Shown here: piece after piece, positions 57,601 to 60,000 of the stretch | Layout of the letters: the number at the start of each line of letters is the position of its first letter | Numbering within the stretch: position 1 is the first letter of the stretch | Assembly: GCF_964355755.1 (NCBI RefSeq) | Contig: NC_092676.1 | Coordinates: 24,040,288-24,100,287 of the forward strand | From: Antedon mediterranea | Taxonomy: Eukaryota > Echinodermata > Crinoidea > Comatulida > Antedonidae | Reading direction: 5' to 3' | Length of the DNA stretch: 60,000 bases | Notes under the pieces: model-generated | Told to the model about the DNA's origin: nothing | Database searches by the model: none | What the model saw: only the letters and a program-made list of their open reading frames with translations | Program-made: the position numbers and the translations under genes

Positions 57601-60000
57601 TGGAAGTCGCTGAACAGAAGTTGACGCATTCGATACAGAAAGCGGAGGCGTTGCCAAGTGTGGAAGCGGAACTAGCCGAGAGAATGGCTGCTCTCTCCCA
57701 GGTATGAACTATGTTATCACTGCTAGTGCTACCTACTTAAGCTCTGTCTACACTATAAAACTTTATGAGACAAAAAATGTGATTTGCCCATATATGGACA
57801 CAATAATATCATATCACTACCATATTTGGGCATATTAATACCATATCAATACCATATCAATACCATAGTTGGGCACATACTTTTTGAAACTATTTTGATA
57901 GTGTAGACAGAACTTTAATCATCATTCATCAGAGCCTGTTAATGACCAGTGTATCCAATTATGAAAAGATAATTGATTATTATGTAATTATGTTCAAATC
58001 ATTTCTATTTTAAAGAAATATATTTAGTCATACTTTCCAAAATGCAGACCTTATACTGTAGTCTCAAATTCTTTCCTAGTTTAAAAAATTCATTGTGAAA
58101 AAACACATTTTTTTTTAAGCTCTGTCTACCCAATAAAACTAGTTTGACAAAGAAAATGGTATGGTAGTTATATGACATCATCATGTATGGGCATATCACA
58201 TTTTTTGTCACATAAAATTTGATAGTGCCCACAAAGCTTTATACTGTATTTTAAAATTCTTTCCTAGTTTCAAAAATTGTGAAAAAAACATTTTAATGTA
58301 TACTAACTTTAGCATCTCAAATTGTGTTTAAAACTGTGTCATTTAGTATTGATATTGTATATAGTATTTACTGTATATAGTTCAAATGATGTTTTTGTGA
58401 CATTTGATGTAACAACAGACAAATAATTAATGTACCGTTCTCTTAAACAGAAAATTGTTAAATAATATACAAAGTGTTAACAAATGTCCATTATCTTCTC
58501 AAAATATTTAATTAATCTCTCCAAGCGTCATTTTTTTAAAGGATAATGTTTTTGCTTGAGTGCATCTCGAAGGCTCATCTACTTCAAATGTTTTTACTTT
58601 CAGGCTGAAGAGAGGCAGGGAACAGCCGAGGAAAATCTAAATCAACTCAAATCAGAACTAGAAGAATGTAAACAAGAATTAGACAGGGTAAGTAAAACAT
58701 CTCTGTTTTTTCTCTCCTGAAATTTTTTTGTTAATTTCTGTTTTGTATTTTTCCGATTTTCTTAATTCATTTAATAGTATAGCAACAAAAATTGGTTGTG
58801 GAAAGGCTTTAGAAATTACAATTTATTTAGGATGCAATTGATAGATTGATTTATTGACTTATTGATTGATTTATTGACCTATTGATTGAATTGACCTATT
58901 GATTGATTGATTGATTGATTGATTGACAGACAATGACATATTGATTGATTGACATTGATTGAGTGGGAGATTGTTTGAACAAATCATGAAATAATTGATT
59001 TATGATTTACCAATTGATTCATTGATTAAATGATTTGAATTGATTCATTGATTAAATGATTTGAATTGATTCATTGATTAAATGATTTGAATTGATTAAA
59101 TTATTATTTATCGATTGGTCAAATGATTGATTGATTGATGAGCTTTATTGATCAATCAATCAATTAATTGAATAAATGAATGATTGATAAAATAAGTGAT
59201 ATATGATTTAATGATTGCTTAAAGGATTTATTGATTCATTGATAATGATTTCAATTGATTAAATGAGTATTTATCAATTGATCAAATGATTGATTGATGA
59301 GCGTTATGGATCAATTAATGGATTGAATGAATGATTAATAAAATAATTGATATATTGATTGCTTAAACGATTGAGTGATTAAATGATTTCAATTGATTAA
59401 ATTATTATTTATCAATTGATCAAATGATTGATTGATGAGCTTTATGGATCAATTAATGGATTGAATGAATGATTAATAAAATAATTGATATATTGATTGC
59501 TTAAACGATTGAGTGATTAAATGATTTCAATTGATTAAATTATTATTTATCAATTGATCAAATGATTGATTGATGAGCTTTATGGATCAATCAATCAATT
59601 AATGGATTGATAAAATAATTGATTTATTAATACTTATATCAAACATAATTTAGGCTCGTGAGAGAGAACGAATGAATGAAGAACACAACAAGAGGCTATC
59701 TAATACAGTAGACAAGTTATTATCCGAGTCTAATGAGAGGCTACAAATCCATCTGAAGGAACGTATGGCTGCATTAGATGATAAGGTAAGTACCATGGCT
59801 TCATACTGTAATCTCTCTGTTCTTGATATGCCTACTTAACATATTACAATTTTTACCTATGAATATTTCAGGTAGTAGATAATCATCTCTGTTGCATAAG
59901 ATGGATTAATTCTAATAAGCTTTAATTCGATCTTAAAAAATGTTTTACATATTTGAGATTTATTTAATATTGGCTGTTAATATTTATCCCTTCAAGCTAT
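15441..60000 (+). CDS. PPFIA: Liprin-alpha (PPFIA), 5' part, continues past the window
   Basis: Liprin-alpha is a presynaptic and focal-adhesion scaffold that binds LAR-type receptor phosphatases, RIM/ELKS and kinesin. Seven exons (15441-15677, 50023-50124, 54524-54877, 55361-55582, 57420-57701, 58604-58687, 59654-59785) join in phase 0 and encode 471 residues. Recognisable liprin blocks are [87 protein letters not shown] and NEEHNKRLS. The part seen is the long N-terminal coiled coil; liprins are usually about 1200 residues and the three C-terminal SAM domains lie beyond 60000. An in-frame TAA at 15420-15422 fixes the start at 15441. Invertebrates normally have one liprin-alpha, so vertebrate paralogue numbers do not apply. 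Confidence 0.96.
15678..17412 (+). other. PPFIA: Liprin-alpha intron 1, first part
   Basis: Start of the 34.3 kb first intron. The only element recognised is the TTAA-flanked one at 16245-16580. Otherwise AT-rich with many TACTGTA words and no coding frame. Confidence 0.7.
16245..16580. mobile_element. TTAA-flanked MITE with TTTGACTGCCA ends
   Basis: Left end TTAACACTTTGACTGCCAGA; right end TTTGGCAGTCAAGGTTTTAA. A second GGCAGTCAAGTGTTG lies just inside the right end. TTAA at both borders with inverted TTGACTGCCA ends is typical of piggyBac-type non-autonomous elements. Confidence 0.65.
17415..19301. mobile_element. Non-autonomous DNA transposon A (CAGTAC ends, TACGCGTAG arrays)
   Basis: Flanked by TA on both sides (17413-17414 and 19302-19303). 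Left end CAGTACAGATAATAAATACT, right end (reverse complement) CAGTACAGATAAAAACTATT; both continue TGCAACATTTG. Dense CTACGCGTAG-like words occupy 17447-17550 and 19170-19270. The 1887-bp interior has no transposase frame. TA duplication and CAG...CTG ends fit a Tc1/mariner or pogo-type element. Confidence 0.85.
19304..21731 (+). other. PPFIA: Liprin-alpha intron 1, 19.3-21.7 kb
   Basis: AT-rich intron sequence without a convincing frame. It has a long A run followed by TATATATA near 19590 and short poly-A/T tracts. No element was recognised. Confidence 0.6.
21732..21783. repeat. 52-bp direct repeat, left copy
   Basis: Starts ATACCGATTAGAAGTAGTAC and ends CATTTTAAAATATA. An identical copy lies at 23886-23937, on the other side of transposon B. 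Confidence 0.95.
22186..22589. repeat. 209-bp tandem duplication inside transposon B
   Basis: Two head-to-tail copies begin ATGTCAAAAAACTTCTTTGG at 22186 and 22395. They share GCGGGAAATGCAGTGCT, ACCACGTGTGCCTGCCATGC and TTTCGCTGTCCGAGCG. Small indels separate them. Short open frames cross the copies, but stops and indels argue against a gene. Confidence 0.9.
22828..22910. repeat. Long hairpin in transposon B
   Basis: GTACCAATTTTGGGGTCTAA pairs with TTAGACCCCAAAATTGGTAC, and AGAGATATTATAGTG pairs with CACTATAATATCTCT, around a loop of about 8 bases. Only a 3-base interruption breaks the stem. Possibly a foldback MITE nested in transposon B. Confidence 0.85.
23886..23937. repeat. 52-bp direct repeat, right copy
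   Basis: Identical to 21732-21783, and abuts the right end of transposon B. Confidence 0.95.
24908..25825 (-). CDS. Tigger transposase exon 2
   Basis: Residues 212-516: starts [14 protein letters not shown], holds the second and third catalytic Asp, and ends with an acidic region and ASLDDWFKI before the stop. Confidence 0.92.
   Translation of the reverse strand, partial: LKPMIIGRAENPRCFKTIKKDRLPVVWKANRKAWMTGALFDDYLTDLNNQMRFQGRNILLFLDNASSHVGLEKSNIKLAFLPPNTTSVLQPLDQGIIKAFKSRYRAKLLRSVLAKVDDAQSASNITKQTNVLDAVNWTATSWRETSETTIIKCFNRCGFNCLNNTQIDDNNVDMVEGEIRELVREIDTNLDVETYINIDNLIPVEEISDEWEHELIRIYNGDKEPVIADDEPEGEEDENTDDFRTLSFSEMLSMIGQIRHGVRSKAHHFEIIDQQLQELTEIMEKEILIKCRNSKQASLDDWFKI
24908..26796 (-). 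CDS. Tigger/pogo-family transposase (2 exons)
   Basis: Exons 26796-26164 and 25825-24908 join in phase 0 to a 516-residue protein. The intron (26163-25826) has donor GAAAAG/GTACGT and acceptor TTATTTTTTCAG, and its removal rebuilds the family sequence [19 protein letters not shown]. Domains: CENP-B/psq-type helix-turn-helix at residues 1-55 ([27 protein letters not shown]), second CENP-B-type helix-turn-helix around 70-135 (WLTKWKRRH), DDE domain about 160-330. Catalytic candidates are Asp168 (FNCDETGL), Asp274 ([10 protein letters not shown]) and Asp304 (LQPLDQGI). The C-terminus is acidic. An upstream in-frame ATG at 26826 is possible, but [10 protein letters not shown] is the usual family start. 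No frameshift or stop breaks the reading frame, so it may be functional. Confidence 0.93.
26164..26796 (-). CDS. Tigger transposase exon 1
   Basis: Residues 1-211: both helix-turn-helix DNA-binding domains and the first catalytic Asp. Ends ...TCSMTGEK at the GTACGT donor. Confidence 0.92.
27448..27600 (+). mobile_element. Possible LINE 3' tail
   Basis: Ends GACAATAAATTTGAACTTGAACTTGAAC (described here in parts): an AATAAA followed by a short TTGAAC repeat, a pattern seen at 3' ends of CR1/L2-like retroposons in marine invertebrates. No reverse-transcriptase frame is present. Confidence 0.35.
28304..28463. mobile_element. MITE, GCTCTGTCTACAC family, copy 6
   Basis: Left end is degraded (TTCTACAGTACACTATCAAAC); right end TTTGATAATGTAGACAAAGC. 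Two ACCATATTT words and CACATCACACTTTTTTTGTC lie inside. Confidence 0.7.
30079..30221. mobile_element. MITE, GCTCTGTCTACAC family, copy 7
   Basis: Ends are GCGCTGTCTACACTATCAAA and ACTGATAGTGTAGATAGAGC followed by TTAAG. Confidence 0.8.
30232..30548 (-). mobile_element. tRNA-derived SINE
   Basis: Read on the minus strand the head has an A-box-like TGGCGCAGTGTGTTGGACG and a B box AGGTTCGAATCC (30503-30492). The body ends in AAAGCGCCTTTGAGCATGA, then GGGCGCTCTATAAATGTGGT and an ATTATT-repeat tail (30232-30250). The layout head-body-simple tail is that of a complete SINE. Confidence 0.85.
31731..31906. mobile_element. MITE, GCTCTGTCTACAC family, copy 8
   Basis: One of the best copies: AAAGCTCTGTCTACACTATC on the left and GATAGTGTAGACAGAGCTTT on the right, with TTAA at the left border. 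The centre has two ACCATATTT words. Confidence 0.9.
32197..32355. repeat. 80-bp tandem duplication
   Basis: Two adjacent copies start CTGACCCTAACTAAA at 32197 and 32277 and end ATAGAGTGCGTCCTCTGC. They are about 85% similar by eye. Confidence 0.85.
32514..34574. mobile_element. Non-autonomous DNA transposon C (CAGTAC ends, CAACGC arrays)
   Basis: TA on both sides (32512-32513, 34575-34576). Left end CAGTACCGGACAGAATTATT; right end reverse complement CAGTACAGGACAGAATTATT; both continue GCA. CAACGC/GCGTTG words are dense at 32547-32672 and 34480-34545, with a third internal cluster at 33686-33802. 2061 bp, no transposase frame. Confidence 0.87.
36305..36440. mobile_element. MITE, GCTCTGTCTACAC family, copy 9
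   Basis: Left end ATTCTATCAAACTTTATGTG lacks the outer GCTCTGTCTAC; right end AGTTTGATACTGTAGA. It abuts copy 10. Confidence 0.75.
36441..36755. mobile_element. MITE, GCTCTGTCTACAC family, copy 10, interrupted
   Basis: Starts AGCTCTGTCTCCACTATCAA. After ATGTGATGTGC it is interrupted by another element (36494-36666), then resumes TGATGTGTCCAAATAATGG and continues to ACATCGCATTTTTTTG. The outer right end is lost. Confidence 0.75.
36494..36666. mobile_element. MITE nested inside another MITE
   Basis: Inverted ends AGGGAATAATTTCG and CGAAATGAAATTTTTCCCT. The host MITE sequence TGATGTGC/T is found on both sides, giving an apparent 8-bp duplication as made by hAT-type transposases. 173 bp, non-coding. 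Confidence 0.7.
37956..38173. mobile_element. MITE with CATAGAGATATTA ends
   Basis: Left ACCATAGAGATATTAATC, right GTATAATATCTCTATGATT: inverted ends about 14 bp long. A short CATA microsatellite lies inside at 37972-37990. Related short palindromes occur at 8201-8230 and 22850-22895. Confidence 0.6.
41303..41331. repeat. Perfect short hairpin
   Basis: CAGGGAGTTGT and ACAACTCCCTG are inverted around TATTAG. The word CCAGGGAGTTGTT also occurs inside the Tigger element near 26948. No function can be assigned. Confidence 0.8.
43300..43572. mobile_element. TAGAACTC...GGGACACCCC element carrying a nested MITE
   Basis: Left part AATAGAACTCACTCCTATAC then CAGGGGACACCCCTA; right part GAAGGGGTCCCCTTTATAGG. 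The middle is the palindromic MITE at 43337-43522. Related sequence occurs at 48380-48625 and, inverted, at 51765-51908. Confidence 0.6.
43337..43522. mobile_element. Palindromic MITE, GGGTCTTTCACACCTG ends
   Basis: Inverted ends AAAGGGTCTTTCACACCTGT and ACAGGTGTGAAAGACCCTTT extend inwards through TCCGGCACGGTTCCG. An inner pair ACGCCAATGTTTCGTTTTCA / TGAAAACGAAACATTGATG also matches. Nearly the whole 186 bp can fold. Confidence 0.88.
44270..44515. repeat. Three tandem ~85-bp palindromic units
   Basis: Each unit has GGGCTCAGTGTGAAC, a TTTAAGTTAAAG centre, and GTTCACATTGAGCCAGGCAG, so each unit is itself inverted. Units start near 44271, 44353 and 44441 and differ by small substitutions. Confidence 0.85.
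45852..46014. mobile_element. MITE, GCTCTGTCTACAC family, copy 11
   Basis: Left AAGCCGTGTCTGACACTATT, right TTTAATAGTGTAGACAGAGC followed by TTAAG. Inside are GGACATGATGTCATACCACT and ACCATATTT twice. Confidence 0.85.
47372..47492. mobile_element. MITE, GCTCTGTCTACAC family, copy 12
   Basis: Left TGCTCTGTTTACACTGTCAA, right AGTTTGAGTGTAGACATTG. Shorter centre than other copies. Confidence 0.8.
47897..48056. mobile_element. MITE, GCTCTGTCTACAC family, copy 13
   Basis: Left AAGCAATGTCTACACTATCA, right ATGGTGTAGACGGAGCTTAA. Centre CCATATATGGATATGATGAT. Confidence 0.85.
48380..48625. mobile_element. GGGACACCCC-type repeat, plus orientation
   Basis: Contains TAGAACTCCCTCCTTTGGGA, then CACCCCTATTCAGGGGACAC and further CCCTATTCAGGGGACACTTT and CCCCTATTTAGGGGGCACAC words. 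Borders are not clear. It lies about 1.4 kb before liprin exon 2. Confidence 0.55.
49604..49760. mobile_element. MITE, GCTCTGTCTACAC family, copy 14
   Basis: Left AGATGTCTACTCTATCAAAC, right TTTAATAGTGTAGACAGAGC. It ends about 260 bp before liprin exon 2. Confidence 0.8.
50023..50124 (+). CDS. PPFIA: Liprin-alpha exon 2
   Basis: Thirty-four codons: [17 protein letters not shown] followed by [17 protein letters not shown]. The acceptor is a long T/G tract ending TTTGTAG; the donor ACAAGG/GTTTGT is weaker than the others. As read, exon 1 joins it at PQ/EF. Vertebrate liprins I recall have a short extra linker here, so a small exon in the 34 kb intron may have been missed. Confidence 0.95.
50383..50570. 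repeat. 94-bp tandem duplication with GTCGAC hairpins
   Basis: Two copies begin CATTCACTGGCACGTCAACG at 50383 and 50477. Each contains GTCGACGAGAAACAGTCGAC, a short stem-loop, followed by TACCACCCATGTG. Only a few substitutions separate them, so the duplication is young. Confidence 0.92.
51765..51908. mobile_element. GGGACACCCC-type repeat, inverted copy
   Basis: Reads GGGTGTCTCCTGAATAAAGT and TGTCCCAAAGGCAGAGTTCT, the reverse complement of the type at 48380. With that copy it brackets liprin exon 2. Confidence 0.6.
54280..54383. mobile_element. MITE, GCTCTGTCTACAC family, copy 15, truncated
   Basis: Begins AGCTCTGTCAAAAATATGTG and ends at GGGCACATCACACTTTT; the right inverted end is missing. 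It lies 140 bp before liprin exon 3. Confidence 0.75.
54524..54877 (+). CDS. PPFIA: Liprin-alpha exon 3
   Basis: One hundred and eighteen codons from [16 protein letters not shown] to PTGIRMSK, covering the most conserved liprin core ([20 protein letters not shown], then [16 protein letters not shown]). The acceptor is TTTTTTTTAG and the donor TCTAAG/GTATTA. It is longer than the separate exons I recall for this region in vertebrates, so it is probably unsplit here. Confidence 0.95.
54878..55360 (+). other. PPFIA: Liprin-alpha intron 3
   Basis: 483 bp, GTATTA donor and CTCTTGCAG acceptor. AT-rich, nothing else seen. Confidence 0.9.
55361..55582 (+). CDS. PPFIA: Liprin-alpha exon 4
   Basis: Seventy-four codons from [16 protein letters not shown] to YQKELRE. 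Coiled-coil heptads run through the exon. The acceptor is TTCCTCTTGCAG and the donor AGAA/GTAAGT. Confidence 0.95.
55583..57419 (+). other. PPFIA: Liprin-alpha intron 4
   Basis: 1.84 kb, GTAAGT donor and AAACTAG acceptor. AT-rich, no element or frame recognised. Confidence 0.9.
57420..57701 (+). CDS. PPFIA: Liprin-alpha exon 5
   Basis: Ninety-four codons from [20 protein letters not shown] through [20 protein letters not shown] to MAALSQ. The acceptor is AAACTAG and the donor TCCCAG/GTATGA. Confidence 0.95.
57739..57917. mobile_element. MITE, GCTCTGTCTACAC family, copy 16
   Basis: Left TTAAGCTCTGTCTACACTAT, right TTTTGATAGTGTAGACAGAA. The centre carries extra copies of CAATACCATAT. Confidence 0.85.
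58117..58240. mobile_element. MITE, GCTCTGTCTACAC family, copy 17
   Basis: Left AAGCTCTGTCTACCCAATAA, right TTTGATAGTGCCCACAAAGC. Confidence 0.8.
58604..58687 (+). CDS. PPFIA: Liprin-alpha exon 6
   Basis: Twenty-eight codons, [20 protein letters not shown] and the following ECKQELDR. It corresponds to the AEERHGNIEER block of vertebrate liprins. The acceptor is TTTTTACTTTCAG and the donor GACAGG/GTAAGT. Confidence 0.94.
58845..59636. repeat. TGATT-rich satellite with ~138-bp higher-order unit
   Basis: A degenerate GATTGATT array. From about 59120 a longer unit recurs: CAAATGATTGATTGATGAGC occurs at 59283, 59421 and 59559, exactly 138 bp apart, with an earlier related copy 163 bp upstream. 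It fills most of liprin intron 6 and stops about 18 bp before exon 7. Confidence 0.92.
59654..59785 (+). CDS. PPFIA: Liprin-alpha exon 7
   Basis: Forty-four codons, [20 protein letters not shown], then [20 protein letters not shown] and DDK. Very close to vertebrate liprins. The acceptor is ACATAATTTAG, only about 20 bp after a long TGATT satellite. The donor is GATAAG/GTAAGT, and the next exon is outside the window. Confidence 0.95.
59786..60000 (+). other. PPFIA: Liprin-alpha intron 7, start
   Basis: Begins at the GTAAGT donor of exon 7 and runs off the window. No next exon is visible. Confidence 0.85.

Larger units (their letters stand above)
57702..58603 (+). other. PPFIA: Liprin-alpha intron 5
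   Basis: 902 bp, about a third of which is two MITE copies (57739-57917 and 58117-58240). Confidence 0.9.

Noticed and set aside
58845-59636. CRISPR-like array
   Set aside because: The periodicity is a degenerate TGATT satellite with no unique spacers, in a eukaryotic intron.

Overview
The window looks like animal nuclear DNA: AT-rich, with small exons, canonical GT-AG introns and many DNA-transposon remnants. The protein families, the tRNA-derived SINEs and the frequent TAGGCCTA and TACTGTA words suggest a marine invertebrate deuterostome, possibly an echinoderm. The organism assignment is inference. Two protein-coding genes and one complete transposon gene can be read.

Left part, minus strand (860-12692): an eleven-exon gene. 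All ten junctions join in frame, giving about 1053 residues. The order is a charged disordered N-terminus, a short predicted coiled coil, a very acidic stretch, a ZU5-like module that may be incomplete, a second ZU5, a UPA-like region and a C-terminal death domain. This is the PIDD1/UNC5/ankyrin type of layout. The His-Phe-Ser self-cleavage motif of PIDD-type ZU5 domains is not visible at the expected places.

Middle (12693-15440): about 2.7 kb between the two divergent start codons, with no recognisable gene.

Right part, plus strand (15441 to beyond 60000): the 5' portion of a liprin-alpha (PPFIA) gene. Seven exons encode 471 residues of the conserved N-terminal coiled-coil scaffold, and all read junctions are phase 0. 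The first intron is 34.3 kb. The gene continues past the window; the SAM-domain exons are not included.

That first intron holds most of the mobile DNA: an apparently intact pogo/Tigger-type transposon (24202-27445) with an intron-containing transposase, three ~2 kb non-autonomous elements sharing CAGTAC-type ends but carrying different GC-rich subterminal repeats, a tRNA-derived SINE, and many MITEs. The commonest MITE has ends like GCTCTGTCTACACTATCAAA and occurs 17 times in the window. Tandem repeats include a TGATT-rich satellite ending just before liprin exon 7. No CRISPR array, rRNA or genuine tRNA gene was seen.
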